64,000 nucleotides of DNA from Membranipora membranacea (GCA_914767715.1 OU612071.1:23619681-23683680), one strand, 5' to 3'. Positions 24,502 through 36,599 are shown, counted from the stretch's first letter. Made by a program: numbers and translations. Notes: generated by a model from the letters alone, not told the origin.

Positions 24502-24597
24502 ATCCTTCCTGGCTGATACTATGCACTCTTTTATCCTTCTTGGCTAATACTACGCACTCTTCTTTCCTTCCTGGCTAATACTACGCACTCTCTCTCA
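24502..24597. repeat. tandem repeat of about 31 bp, three copies
   Basis: Units of the form TCCTTCCTGGCTAATACTAC plus GCACTCT repeat three times between the end of pol and the 3' LTR, with a fourth decayed unit after. Confidence 0.8.
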
Positions 24598-24669
24598 GGT
24601 CCCTAACTGACCTGTTCCCTTACTATCTATTCCATTCCTGTCTAATACTCCTTCTGCTATTCCTCCCTC

Positions 24670-27660
24670 TCAACGCAAATGATTCTTGTACCACACATAA
24701 TCAGGGTTTTTGACCTTCTTAGCGTTTCTTGTACTTGGTGGCCTAGGGGCACTTGGCTGGATGTTTTGTTCTGTCTCTATTCTCCCTTGATCTCGGTTGT
24801 CGTCCTCATCTGCTGGACTCTCCTCACCACCTTCTATGTCATCCTTCGGCAATATTCGTAAATGTTTCCTAGTCCTTCTCACAAGTCTTTTGTCTGTCTC
24901 AATCCAATAGCTATCGGGCTCTTCGGCCTTGTATTTCACCATGCCTCTCTTGCCCTTGTCTGCGTGACTAATTTTAACCCATACTGTCTGACCCTCTTGT
25001 AAATCTGCGAAATCTGAAGCTCTCCTCGATTTGTCAAAGTTCCTCTTCTGTCTTTCCTTTAAAGTAGTGTCTCGTTTTCTAAAGCCCTCAGTATCACATG
25101 CCTTCTGATGCTGGATAGGTAATTCGTTCCGCATTCTCCTGCCTAATAGAAGCTCGTCTGGTCTGCAGCTGCTCTCTAGTGGGGTGGTACGATATGCCAT
25201 CAGGGCCTTATTCTTATCTTCTTTTTTATTCCAAAGTCCTTTAATAGTCTCCACACTCCTCTCTGCCAGACCGTTAGCCTCATGATGATGTGGGCTACTA
25301 GTAACATGGATAACGCTGTATTCTTCCATCAAATCTCTCAACTCTTTAGAAACATAACAAGGGCCATTATCCGTCCCTATCCTATCTGGGGCTCCATAAC
25401 TCGCAATAACTGGTCTGAACTTCTTGGCTAATTCCGCCCCTGTTTGTCCACTCATCCCTACAACTTCAATCCACCGGGAGTAGTAGTCAACAAACAAAGC
25501 ATAAACCTTCCCTCTAAACTCAAACAAATCCGAAGCTACATGACTCCACGGGGCTTCTGGCAGCTCCGTTTGGTGTAATGGAAGATTCCTCATTCGTCTA
25601 AATTTAATACATTTCGGGCATTCTTCTTCCATCTCAATGATCTCCTTTCTTATAGACGGCCACCACACCGAGTCTTGACTCCTGCGATACGTTTTGGCCA
25701 TACCCTGGTGACCGGAATGTAAGCGCAGCAGCATGTTCTTGCGCATTGCTGTAGGAATGAACAGTCTGGAGTTCATCACAATTAGGCCGTCTTTCTCACT
25801 CAGAAGAGCCATGTTGCCCTTCACCTTCTTCAGCTCTCCCTTTAATGTTCTTGGCCACCCCTCTTTCATAGCCTTCAAATTCACCTGATAATCGTCATCT
25901 ACTTTGGCATGTCTTTTTATCTCTTCCACCAACGCATCTCCTTCCGCAGATATCAAAGTCCTAATGTGAATTTCCACCCTTGCTATCCTAGCTACTTCTT
26001 GTTCGGTCGGTGGCCTTGAGAGTAAAACAGCAATAAACATTTTACTCCCAGGTGTATGGAAAATTTTATAGTCATATCTCATAAGTCTCATCTTTAATCG
26101 TTGAATCCTCAGCGGCAACTCTGACAAATCCTTAGACCCAAGCAGAGGAATCAATGGCTTGTGGTCTGTCTCTACTTCAAAACGTCTTCCAACTAGATAA
26201 AAGTCGAATTTTTCACATGCCCATGTGATCGCCAGGGCTTCCTTCTCAATTTGACCATATCTCTTTTCAGCATCTGTGAGCTTCCTAGAGGCGTAAGCCA
26301 CTGGTTTCCATTCTCCATCTCCCTGATCCTGTAACAGCGCTGCCCCCAGAGAGTGACAACTTGCGTCAGCTGTTACCCTGTGACTTTTATTGTAGTCAAA
26401 CAAATCCAACAACGAAGAAGATGTAATCAGCTCCTTAACCTTATCAAAACTCCTCTGATGTATCTCTAGCCATATCCAATCATTCTTTTTCCTGTCTAAT
26501 TCTCTCAGAGGCACCTCTACTTCTGATAGCTAAAAATCTCTGCAACCCCTTCCTATCAGTCGGTGCCGGCATCTCGCGGATGGCCCTCTCCTTCTCCGGG
26601 TCAACCCCTATACCATTCTTAGTCAGTATGTGCCCCAGGAATTTCACTTCCTGAACTCCGAATACACACTTCTCTTTGTTTAATGTCATCCCCGCTTCTT
26701 CGACTTTCTTCAGAACTTCCGCTAATCTTGCATCATGCTCCTCCTTGCTCTTTCCAACAACCAAAATTTCGTCCATCATACACAGCACTCCTGTTAGTCC
26801 CTCTAATATTTTGTTATTTGCCTTTGGAAAAATTCCGGGGCAGCAGAAATTCCAAACGGAATTTTCAGGTATTGATAACGACCAAAAGGTGTTATAAAAG
26901 TGGTATACTCTTGTGACCCCTCCGCCAAATCAATCAGCCTGAATCCTGAGTTTGCATCCATCTTGCTAAAGTATCGACTGCCTTTTAACGATGCAAGGGT
27001 GTCTTCCAGATGGGGTAATGGATATGTCTCCCTCATCACACTCTTATTCAGTTGGGTCAGATCAACGCATATTCTGACCTTTCCATTAGATTTAGGTGCT
27101 ACCACCATGCCAGAACACCAAGAAGTTGGCTTCTCTACCTTCTCTATAACACCCAACTCCTCCATCTTTTCTAACTCATCCTTTGTGGCCTTTCTCAATC
27201 CTATAGGTAACCTTCGTGGGACGTTCAAGCACAACGGATTTGCGCCCTCCTTGATTTTTATCTTGAACACATCAGGTAATACTCCCAATTTACCAAATAA
27301 CTTGGGATGTTTCAACTCTACCTCCTCGCTAATGCTCCTTATTGTCTTCACCAATTTGAACTTCCGAATCTCTGGCTTTCCTAGTAAATTGTTACGTGCC
27401 CCTTCTAGGATGTACACTTTACCTCTTACTTCCTGACCCCATACAGAGATAAGGGGAAGGTAAGCCTTGAAGTGAATCTCTAATTTACTCCCACCTGCTC
27501 CTCTAAAATCACGTCGAGTCGGGCGCATATCTAATCCTAGCCTCAGCGCCGTCTCTTTGTTGTTAACTTTCACATCCGCTCCAGTATCCACAATGAATTT
27601 AACCATCTTCTTAGAAGATCTCAGCTTGATTTCAAATTCATTGTCTTTCTTCCTTCCTAG
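24670..27660 (-). pseudogene. pol: gypsy pol: protease, reverse transcriptase, RNase H, integrase (frameshifted)
   Basis: Continues in the gag frame after the UGA at 27661-27663. Protease: FIVDTGADVKV. Reverse transcriptase: SWCSGMVVAPKSNGKVRICV and YQYLKIPFGISAAPEFFQRQ. The frame is lost near 26805 by a 1-nt deletion in an A-rich run; the next stretch (26788-26480) carries CMMDEILVVGKS, where the second catalytic Asp of the usual x-x-Asp-Asp box is Glu. A second break near 26510-26540 combines a frame change with apparent loss of about a dozen codons of the thumb. The rest (26514-24670) is open: RNase H (VTADASCHSLGAALLQ, TDHKPL), integrase zinc region (HSGHQG ... CPKC) and a D-D-E core (VASDLF, IGTDNG, HHHEANGLAERSVE). 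No chromodomain is evident. Dead as a polyprotein because of the breaks. Confidence 0.9.
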
Positions 27661-27667
27661 TCATAAC
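27661..27667 (-). promoter_or_regulatory. gag-pol stop in a readthrough context (UGA CUA G)
   Basis: Gag ends DELL-UGA, followed at once by CUA GGA, and the same frame stays open into protease. UGA followed by CUA is a well-known leaky context. This fits expression of Gag-Pol by stop-codon readthrough instead of frameshifting. Function is inferred. Confidence 0.6.
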
Positions 27668-28716
27668 AATTCATCGCTGGAGGATCCTGCTACAGCATTT
27701 ATCTCCCCTTTTCCTGTTTCTCTGCCTGCAAACTTGTTCGGACAGAATTTAGCTATGTGCAAAGGCTCTCCACACACATAACATTTTGGGGCCTCCCTTT
27801 GACCACTCTTTTCTCCTTTCTCATTCCTCACCTTCTCATCACACGATCTGTAATCATGACCCCCGTAGCGTCCGCATGTCCAACAAACCCGGCCTCTGCC
27901 CCGGCCTCTGCTTCCTCCACGATCTCTGAATCCTGAACTAAAATTACTTGCTCCAACCCTGTCTATATCTGCTTGCTCTTTACCAACTGTTGAGTTCTCC
28001 TGATTAACTTCAACTATGTCAACTTCTGAAACAGGCTTAGATTCTCCTGACTTGATAATTTTGGCTGCAGCCTGGGCTGATTCATATCTACTGCACATGT
28101 TTTTCACCTTGTCTAAAGTTAACTCCTTTTTCAACAGCAGCTCACCTCTTATCTTATCTACATGCATTCCTTTGATAACAATGAGGGTGTTTATGTCTTC
28201 TTCCAATCCGCCCCATCTGCATGTACTGACACTCCTTTCTACCCTTTCTATATACTAGTCTAATCTCTCATCCCTCCTCTGCTCCATACACAAGAACCTG
28301 TGTCTGGTCGCAACTATGTTTTCTCTGCTTGCAAAATGGTTGTCAAACGCCACTTTCAGTTGCTCATATTGCATGGCATCCACATCACCATCCCATGTCT
28401 CAAAGATGTTCATAGCATACTCCCCCATGCTATCTAGCAGTAATGCCGCCTTTCTCTGCTCTATTTCAAACTTCTCTACTTGACCATCTTCTGCCTTTCT
28501 CCTGGACCTAATTCCACCACTGTCCTTGTATCTCAACCCTACACCAATCACAGCTATTTCAAAACGTCTGATAAACTTCCTCCAACATTCCAACTCAGCA
28601 CCATTCTCCATGCTAAACACTGGAGTCTTAACACTCCTTCCGAATTTATTGTCCATGTTTGTAACGTGATCAATGTCGGTTATTGATTCAAAGACCTCAC
28701 TATTCCTCTCTCTCAA
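27661..28716 (-). pseudogene. gag: gypsy gag with two zinc knuckles, one in-frame stop
   Basis: Open from about 28716 with capsid-like sequence (WRKFIRRFEIAVIGVG; QYEQLKVAFDNHF; ENIVATRHRFL). It then meets an in-frame TAG at 28255-28257, continues in the same frame (GLEEDINTLIVIKGM), and ends at the UGA at 27661-27663. An arginine-glycine-rich stretch precedes the knuckles CWTCGRYGGHDYRSC and CYVCGEPLHIAKFC. Gag would form the particle and bind RNA. The TAG is followed by UAU, not a known leaky context, so I read it as a lesion. A better-placed ATG at 28739 lies in another frame and runs into a stop after eight codons, suggesting one more small indel near the start. Confidence 0.88.
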
Positions 28717-28768
28717 ATATGGCCTCCTCTGCCACTCATTAGATCAAAACCTTCACTAATACTCTCTA

Positions 28769-28785
28769 GTTTACTCCTGACACCA
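28769..28785 (-). other. primer-binding site of the gypsy element
   Basis: Directly after the 5' LTR, with no spacer, the - strand reads TGGTGTCAGGAGTAAAC. TGG at the start is complementary to a tRNA CCA end. The next bases resemble leucine-tRNA-type primer sites, an assignment made from memory. Confidence 0.8.
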
Positions 28786-28995
28786 TGTAGTGTATTCAAC
28801 TTACATGAGATATGCTGAGGTGTCCAGTATTGCTACAACTCCATTGTCTTCTCTCATTCTCCTCTCCTCTCTAAGCCAGTGTCATTATTAATGCCTCTTT
28901 CCTGCGCATTCCCGGATGTAGCCCGAGTTCTTATGCAGCACTCTTATCTGTCTTTCCCTATTTACTACCGGCAGTCTATTATACCTTGCACTACA
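28786..28995 (-). repeat. 5' LTR of the gypsy element
   Basis: 210 bp, partner of 24142-24351. The promoter for the element RNA should lie here, but I do not see a clear TATA word. Confidence 0.95.
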
Positions 28996-29000
28996 GATAC

Positions 29001-29439
29001 AACCAAAAAAAAACCCAACCAGAGCCAGTGAATCATTGCCCGAGGCCCAGGTTTTTTTGAGTAGACCAGCTGTGAAATAGAGAGTGAATGATGAGGAAAG
29101 TGTTAAGTGATTAATCTGAAATTGTCGCAAGGAAGGTTAGCATGGATATATTTCACTTTTCAAACTGGTCCTATATATATTCACAATGAAGCCTGCCTTG
29201 CTGAACAGCAGCCCAGAAGCACTGCTGGTTGCCTGAATGGCAAGATATGACCGCACCATGATACTGATTTCTGGGATTCTCCTGTATTCTTAGAGTTTCA
29301 GGTCTTTTCGTTCTGAAGCCTTCTCATAGACCTGTCAATTAAAAAAACAGTTCAGCATAAATAACGCAGAATAGGGGTTTTCAAAGTATATCAAGTTTGG
29401 ACAACAACTTTACCATTCAATAAATAATCAGTGTATCAA
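29001..29439. other. spacer between gypsy element and LINE fragment
   Basis: Nothing coding that I can support. Confidence 0.5.
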
Positions 29440-30170
29440 TATATTATGTCGAATTTAAAATTGAAATGGGTCTGTAATTATTACATCTAATTTTTATCTC
29501 CCTTTTTAAAAAGTGGCTTCATACGAGCAATTTTTAAGCAGTCTGGGAAAATCGAGGTTTTTATCATCAGGTTAGCTGAGTAGGTTATAACTGGTGCCAG
29601 GGTTAATTTATAATCTTTTAAAGCTTGCATTGGTATTCTATCAGGCCCTGTAGCCTTCTTATTGGAGAAGCTATCAATTATTTTAAGAGTAGCCGAGGTC
29701 TCAATTTCAGTGAAAGAAAATTCAGCTGCAAAAGCATTATCAATTTTAAGAAAATACTTTGAAAATTTGGTTGCAGTGGCTGGAAGATTTTCTGCCAGAT
29801 TAGTACCAACATTAATACAGAAATCATTAAATTTATCAGCTACAGAAAAGCTCTGATCACCATCATGTCCGAGATGAATTTTCTCATCTGAACCATTGGT
29901 ATCTTTTTTAATAAAACTCATGACAAATCTCCATTTTTCATTGGCTTTGTAATGCTCTTTCCTTGCCGTGTTTACGCAGTTTGTTACGTGATTTCTGAAT
30001 TTCCTATACCGTGTTTGTAATTCACCATTGAATGGTTGTAATTTGCTCATTTTGTGAAGCTTAGTACGTTCTTTTGTAAGTGTAAATAATTGCATAGTCA
30101 TCCAAGGTTTCTTGAAAGTAGAACGTTGATGCTTTCTGGCACTAATTGGAAAGCTAGATGATTACTCATA
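29440..30170 (-). pseudogene. LINE (non-LTR retrotransposon) reverse-transcriptase fragment
   Basis: On the - strand from about 30160 a frame reads FKKPWMT, then a linker with RYRKFRNHV and ARKEHYKANEKW. It continues with the start of a non-LTR reverse transcriptase: NKKATGPDRIPMQALKD (block 1) and ARMKPLFKKGDKN. After a stop at 29487-29489 the expected NYRPISIL continues in another frame, then decays. The layout, from the endonuclease-RT linker to RT block 2, fits Jockey/CR1/L2-type elements. Both the endonuclease and the catalytic core with its YADD box are missing, so it is a dead scrap of about 0.7 kb. Confidence 0.85.
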
Positions 30171-30206
30171 TTTCCATTGTCCGTCATTTGTCAGCTTGTC
30201 ATCAAC

Positions 30207-33200
30207 TCAGAGCGAGTTTGATTGGTTGTCCCAGCTGAAAGCATCTTCCCCTCTTTGGATGGTACTCATGAGCGTAGATAGCTTTATTTCGAACTCAACA
30301 ATGAGATGGGATGGTAGAGAGAAATCAGCCACATTATCGGCGTCAGACTTGTGGAGAGTGGAGGTGTTGTCAGTGGAGTAGTGTTGTATCTCCTCGTTCA
30401 TTATTTTGAGAATTGGGTCAATAAATAAATGCTGATATCCTTTATCAGTCAGCTCCTTGGTTAGCAATACAAAATCATCCTTACTGAAGGCATCGATGAT
30501 CTTCAGCTCTGTGTAGCTGAGAGACTGTAACAAAAGATGAGCATGTATCAGCAAATATCAATCTTAAAATATTTACGCCTGCAATGCCATATATCAACTC
30601 GGACAAACCTGCTGTGTCTGACTTTCTTTTGATATCCTTTGGTAATCTCGCATCTGGCTACACCAATTACTATGCAGGTTGTTTTTTTACGTGTTTGTAT
30701 TATTTGTGAGGTTTGACTCTGATATACATCCACAAATCACACCAACCATCCTGGTTTTTTTTTCGCAACCGACTCAGTGTGCTATGAGAGTGAAGCTGTT
30801 CTGTGTGGCTGATAACTTGGCTCCACCACCAGTAATTTTTTCACCGAAGGAGCCTCCGTTTTTCTCATATCAACTCATGTTAATGATCAACAAAGCTTTT
30901 TTTCTGTAAGGCAGCTCAGCCTAATGATATAACACATCAGTTTTATGTTTTCCTTTCGAGCAGCATGTAAATCCTTACAGCAAGAGATCCATCCTCAGCC
31001 TTACCCTGATAATCATTTAGAGATCATAGTCATTGTTTCCCAAGTTCCACACTTACATAGATGCAGTTGCTTGCGTTGATGGTCTCTTTGATTGCACTGC
31101 TTTTTGTGTCCTGTAGTCTTGATCTCGGCCTACATTGAAGGTTTTGTTTACGAAGTTTTGCGTTTAGTCAGAGTTACGATGTGCTCTCATAGCTCATGTG
31201 ATGCATTTTTATTTTTTCTTAGCTGCACATTATACTCGCAAATCAGCTGTATGTCAATTTATTTTTGAGATTTTGTATCACTATTGAGTTGTATACAAGT
31301 GCACTACCCAGCAAACGGCCAACATTCCTATGATCAAAGCAAACACGCCAGCTCTGTTTTATCGATCATGAGGCCAGTTCTTTTTGGGCATTTAACCTAA
31401 TAGGCAAATTAAAACGTTAGCACGACGATTTTTATAAATACAGGATTGTTTGTTATTTATGGTATTTAAATTTAAGAAATAGCTGCGTTCAATGTTGAGT
31501 TGAAAAAGCCATCGTTTGCCAAGTGCTTTCTAAAAAAATTTGATACCTGTAATACTTACCTCAATGTCTAATGCGGTGTGAATGTTCATCCTGAACATGT
31601 TCAGAAATCCATTGTATTTTGTGGTGCAATCGATTGCCTTGGTTACAAGATGTCTCTGGTAGTCCCTCATCAGTACCGTGGAATGATCTGGATAGGATCT
31701 AGAGATCACTGTTTTGCTGTACCACAACGCCAAATTGCCTCGTTGCTTGTCCTCTTGGTGTGTCAATTTCTTTCTTTGTACCATGAAAAAATAAGTTTAA
31801 TTTTAGCGACTGTCCTACTTGCAGCATTCATGCTGAAAGTGTGGTTATCGATATCTGATCTGATCTGCTTCAGAGCCCAATTTGGTAGCGCTTTTTATGT
31901 GGATTCTGGGCAGCCATCAAGGCTTTTGATTGGTCAACACTGTTGGTTACATTTTATTTTGACTGCTTATTCACTTCATATTAGGTTAATTTTAGGGCTT
32001 ATCAATACGTGAGAAAAGCGTTTAGGTTAACTTCACAATAAAACCATTTCTTTATTTGAAATTAGAAGGCGTAATGTTTCAAAATGAGTATCGATACTGG
32101 ATAATGGATAGTGACACAGATATCTGAGCGGGAGGCCTGAGTTGAATTTGCAATCGTAACATTTTTTTTGAAGATTTATCATCATTAAAATTGCAAGCAT
32201 TCTTCACACGATTCGGGAGCGGACAACTCATTCAAAGCATGACAGACAAAGCTTTGACAAAATTACCAAAATAAAATATCTGTCTATTTGAATAGGAAAA
32301 TTGGCAATAACTTATTCCTAATCAAATTTGACATTAGTGTTTGTCCTTGCATCTATCAAGACTAATTGAAACATACCTGTGAAGCATTAAGTGTTTTCCT
32401 GTCTTTCGATATCAACCCAGGATCTCTCGCTTACCTACTCCAGCTTCTATTCATTCTGTCACTCAAATCCTTATTTTCATCTGCCTAAAATTCCAATTCA
32501 GTGCATACTCGGTCTCTGTCAAAGGCGTAGCTGTCTAGCGGTCCGATGTGAGCTTTTTTGGCATGTTGTACATGTGTGCTGTGAGCCTTCATACGTTGCC
32601 TTTCGTAGCTTGATATAGACAATTTTTCACTAAACAAAGCCCTCTTGTTAGGCTGCATCAGATCTGTTTGCTGCTGCTGTCTTGACTTCTTGATAATCTG
32701 TTTATTTATATGAAGAGGAATGTTGGTAACTGTTAGTTGCTGTTGCGGTGTTGTCTCATTGCATTCAATGCTGACATGGATTGACTGCAGAACTTGTGGG
32801 GTTCTGGTACATTCAATGTTGATTTATATTAGCCTGAACTCAGGACGGCTTTTAACACACTCCTTGCCTGCTAGGGACTAGTGACATTGTCCACTATTAG
32901 TTAACATCTCGATTTATTGGTTAGTGATAAAATTGGTTATAGTGAAAATATCTGATGGAATAAGTGAGATTGTCCACTATTAGATAACATCTCAAATTAT
33001 TGGTTAGTGATAAAATTGGTTATGGTGAATTTCTATTGATTGGTTTGATTTCGGCAAACGCCATACAGCTGCAGGCCGCACTCCATAAATCATGGTAAGC
33101 AAAAGAAATACAAAAATTATATTCAAGCAGTCGGCATGATGAGCTATTTTCATTTCATAATAAATGTATTATTGTAAGTAAAGATCAAGGCTCCGTAATA

Positions 33201-33501
33201 ATATTCTGGCAAAATAAATGGCGACTATGCATACTATCATTTGTACTAATTTTATTTACTTACCCTCTGAGAACAGGAGCTGCATTCAACTCCCGACTCC
33301 CGTTTTCGTCTCTCACCAGAAATGAGTAATGCGTCACATAAAATTTTTGTGAGAGTGAAGTTTGAGTCATGACACGTTCTAAAGCCTATATTGCTACCTT
33401 TGTCAACCCCTGTAATCTGCTTGAAAGTCCTATTCAATCTCTCCAGTCCATTAATAATGTGTATATTTGGCTTGAGTCTGTTTTTACGATGATACTTAAC
33501 C
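30207..33501 (-). CDS. unrecognised multi-exon gene, 3' part (three exons)
   Basis: I do not recognise the family. On the - strand three exons join in phase 0: about 33501-33264 (ends CSSCSQR before GTAAGT), 31769-31560 (GNLALWYSKTVISRSYPD ... NIHTALDIE before GTAAGT), and 30524-30207 (SLSYTELKIIDAFSKDDF ... ends NQSNSL and stop). The middle exon is exactly 70 codons. The first exon has a basic RRKRES patch. The acceptor of the first exon is weak and its true start is uncertain. The two strong GAG/GTAAGT-type donors and matching phases argue for a real gene; expression evidence would be needed to show it is not an old mobile-element gene. Confidence 0.5.
30780..31200. repeat. copy 1 of a dispersed, diverged duplication
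   Basis: Matches 39050-39470 in the same orientation. Shared words include GGCTGATAA-TTGGCTC, TTTCTCATATC, AGGAAGCTCAG/AGGCAGCTCAG, AATCATTT-GAG and CTTGATCTC-GCCT. Both copies lie upstream (on the - strand) of candidate exons. Confidence 0.6.
32882..33040. repeat. 85-bp direct repeat, two copies
   Basis: ATTGTCCACTATTAG followed by TAACATCTC and TATTGGTTAGTGATAAAATT occurs at about 32885 and again at about 32970, with few differences. It lies in an intron of the unrecognised - strand gene. Confidence 0.85.
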
Positions 33502-34372
33502 CACATCTCCAACACTTCAGAATGTATGGAGAAGTTAAATCAGATGTACCTGACTTCTTGTAACATAGCATACATAGGCGTATAATTAACATTTTGCAAA
33601 GATTGATATTTTATGTTAAAATTTTTGTATATTTTTTGAACATGCGTCGCTTCTGATCAAGTGACAGTGGAGCTCAATTAAAGAAACACAAAGAGCTATA
33701 GCTATACACATATGGCCTGTCTGCATTGGAAGTAATATTATGATAATTTTTCCATAAGAGTTGTTTAAACTGTATGTTATGTTCGTGAAAAATCTTGGGA
33801 ATCCCAAGTAAGTCAGCCCATCAAGAATGTCAACAATGATGTCATAGTGAGATTATTTGGGAAATGACGAGAATTGAAACTGTACATGAATATGACAAAT
33901 ATTTATGGTCGATCAAGATAGTGTGTCAAACATCGATCATCTAAACCAACAAATTGTGAAATGTCAGGCATTGCGGATTATGTTTATACTGAATAATACA
34001 GCGAGAGTGGGCATATGCGTTTTATAGCGAACATCCATATTCTATTTAGGTGGCTGTACCATATCATTGACAGACAGGTTTAAAACAAGCATTTGAATCA
34101 AATATGTTATTTAAGATCTATTGTCAAAGTAAACAAGGCCGAAAATTCTTAGTAAAAATAGTAGGAGGTATTGTCAAAAAAACAAAATAGCTATCGGTAT
34201 TTTGAGCCATTGTGCTGTTCTATTATCGGATTAATAAAATGAGTTGCTTCAGGCCCCCAAACCAAACTTCTGCCATTCACGGAACTGGAAATTTGCTAAG
34301 AGTGCAGACTGTTGATATGTTATTACCTCCTTGTGTGTCAACCATTTTAAGTGTATTATCTTAGCTCATCAC

Positions 34373-34564
34373 ATTTATTGCCAATGGGCTCTTCTTGTTG
34401 CTTTCTTTCTCTTCTTCTTGTCTCAGGGAAAAAACTAACTCCTCAAATACAGTCTCATTCAGTTCTTTCTCTTCATTAGAGTTCTTTATCTTTTTCAACA
34501 CAGCCATCAGACCATCTTTCTGCGCGTGTCTGTATGTTGCAGGCTGCAAATACATCAATGACAT
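34373..34564 (-). other. candidate exon, charged coiled-coil-like
   Basis: After a TTTGCAG acceptor the - strand frame reads ATYRHAQKDGLMAVLKK and a Glu/Lys-rich stretch, then stops at 34361. It may be a terminal exon, or may splice out at AAT/GTGATG (34373). It does not join the exon at 33501 in phase. Function unknown. Confidence 0.35.
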
Positions 34565-34599
34565 TTAGTGGATCCCTACGTTATTCAACAAACATGCAA

Positions 34600-35093
34600 A
34601 TAATGAGTGGTCATTGTAATCAAATTTATGACAAGCACTCTTCAAAATCTGCTGACTATAAATAAGCACTTTGATTTTAACATTTCATAGAGGTTAAAGC
34701 TGTGTTTACGTTGAAGCGACTCGCAACTTCCAACTGCAATTTGCAACTTTTCACAAATCTGAGGTTGAGTCTGAGTCGATGCTGCTTGTTTGTTCACATA
34801 CACAACAGTTACTCACCAATTGAAATTGAGAAATTTCTGAAAGACCATTTATAAAAACCCTATCACAGCACCCAATCTCAACGCCTCTCAATACTGCAAC
34901 TCGGACAGAAATGCAACTCAGACAGTTGCTCCTTCTTGCAATTATGCATCTACAATGGTGCATCTTGGTAGCAGCCGTGTCTCAAGTTAGCTGCAACAAC
35001 AAAATTCCAAGGTGTAGAGGATTTCTAGGGGGGGGGGTCTTCCCTAAGGCTGTGAATCCCACCCAAAGTTACCATGCACTTATAGATCTTGCT
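34600..35093. other. non-coding stretch
   Basis: Contains repeated GCAACT and CAACTC words but no exon or clear element ends. Confidence 0.4.
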
Positions 35094-35381
35094 GAGTACG
35101 ACGACTCTCAAATAATACGAGTACGACGACTCTTTAATAATACGAGTAGGACGACTCTATAATAACACGAGTACGACGACTCTATAATAACACGAGTACG
35201 ACGACTCTGATAACACGAGTAGGACGACTCTCCAAAAATATGAGTACGACTACTCTCTAATAATACGAGTACGACGACTCTCTAATGATACGAGTACGGC
35301 GACTCTTTAGTAATACGAGTACGACGACTCTCCAATGACACGAGTACAACGACTCTCTACTAATACGAGTACGACGACTTT
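35094..35381. repeat. 25-bp minisatellite, about 12 copies
   Basis: Unit GAGTACGACGACTCTCTAAT plus AATAC, repeated 12 times. One unit is 23 bp and variants sit mainly in the AT half, while the GAGTACGACGACTC core is conserved. A 25-bp unit is not a multiple of three, so it is not a coding repeat. Confidence 0.95.
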
Positions 35382-36590
35382 ATCCTACTGGTACTAATAT
35401 TGACCTGACCTTGGGGAGGGATGTATAGGTGAAAGGGAATAGCCTTATTTATCCTACCAGACAAATTGGGGAGGGGGAGGTATATGGACAATACAATTAT
35501 TAATTATGCGTCTGACCAGACAAAAAGGAACAAATGGACCGGGGGAGGAGGTTTGGAACAATACAATTATTGGGGGGAAGGGGTATTGATATAATAATTA
35601 ATTAATGGGGGGAAGGGAATGGCTTGGAGTTATACAACTAGCTGGTAGGAACTGGACTGGATTCAGGTCAATCAATGGATACAGTGGGCAAAGGGGGGTT
35701 ATCACTAGGCCTCTATCTACTACCCATGGGAGGCTACAGTTCAACAAGGCACAAGGCAATCCGATATCAAGGCAGGGAGGTCTGCCAACAGGTGATTCAA
35801 AACACTTACTTTAGTAGATTGGTTAAGTTGTATTCTTAGAGATTTTATTGAGTTACTGACTAGAAGAGTTTAACAGATACATCCTGTTTGATTGCCAAAA
35901 GATACTGTCCGAATATACTATTGCTCAGTTATTAAAACTATGAAAGAAACATGCCCCTAGCTGTTGAAAATTACAACAATACGTCATGGAATATAACCAG
36001 AATAGTTGCCATGCCAACAATACTGTAGACCTGAAGGTATAAAAATAAGTGTCGTTAAAGAGAGAAAAGTTACTACTGATTGCTGATATTGTTATGTGTG
36101 TGGACTCGTGGAGGTAGGAAAGGTAGTTATGACAACAAGTGTAAATAAAAATAATAGATGGATTCTAAAAATGGTGAGTAATGTTTGTTCATGACAATTC
36201 AGCTGCTGTTGTAGTCAGTTAGATCCATCACAAAGGCAAGTAAAATTGTTTCAATGTAAACACTGGCATATATTGAATGATAATTTGTTATATATTTGTT
36301 AATATTTGTTATGTAAATCAGAGCAATGATACACATTTTCTATGTATTCAGATTAATTAATAAAATAATCATCAATCAATAATTATTTACCTGGATAGAG
36401 TTGTTTTTTAGCAGCCTGTTGTGCATCAGAATCATCTGACATCCAGTATGGCGGCTGAAAACCTCTAGCACCCTTCAAATGCTTAAGGAAAGCTGATATG
36501 GTAACATTTTCTTCCTTGCTGGTTAACCAGCAGAAATGGTCACCTCTTTTTTTCAAATGTGTACTGGTTTGTATCGTTTATTTGAGTTAT
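35382..36590. other. non-coding, G-rich then AT-rich
   Basis: The 35400-35650 part has repeated GGGGGAGG words and two similar blocks around GACAATACAATTATTA and AACAATACAATTATTG, suggesting a small tandem duplication. No exon is evident. Confidence 0.4.
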
Positions 36591-36599
36591 TGCGAGGAT

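Larger units (their letters stand above)
24142..28995 (-). mobile_element. Ty3/gypsy LTR retrotransposon, full length, coding-defective
   Basis: Two 210-bp LTRs (24142-24351 and 28786-28995) begin TGTAGTG and end CACTACA, and the element is flanked on both sides by GATAC (24137-24141 and 28996-29000), a 5-bp target duplication. On the - strand it carries a primer-binding site, gag with two zinc knuckles, then protease, reverse transcriptase, RNase H and integrase in gypsy order, and a polypurine tract. I see no envelope gene. The LTRs differ at 6 of 210 positions by my count, so the insertion is fairly recent, yet gag and pol carry several breaks; this copy is probably not autonomous. Confidence 0.95.

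Noticed and set aside
26900-27436. 178-codon + strand open frame
   Set aside because: It is antisense to the gypsy protease/RT and has no family resemblance.
35094-35381. Possible CRISPR-like array
   Set aside because: There are no unique spacers: the 25-bp unit repeats head to tail, and the genome is eukaryotic.
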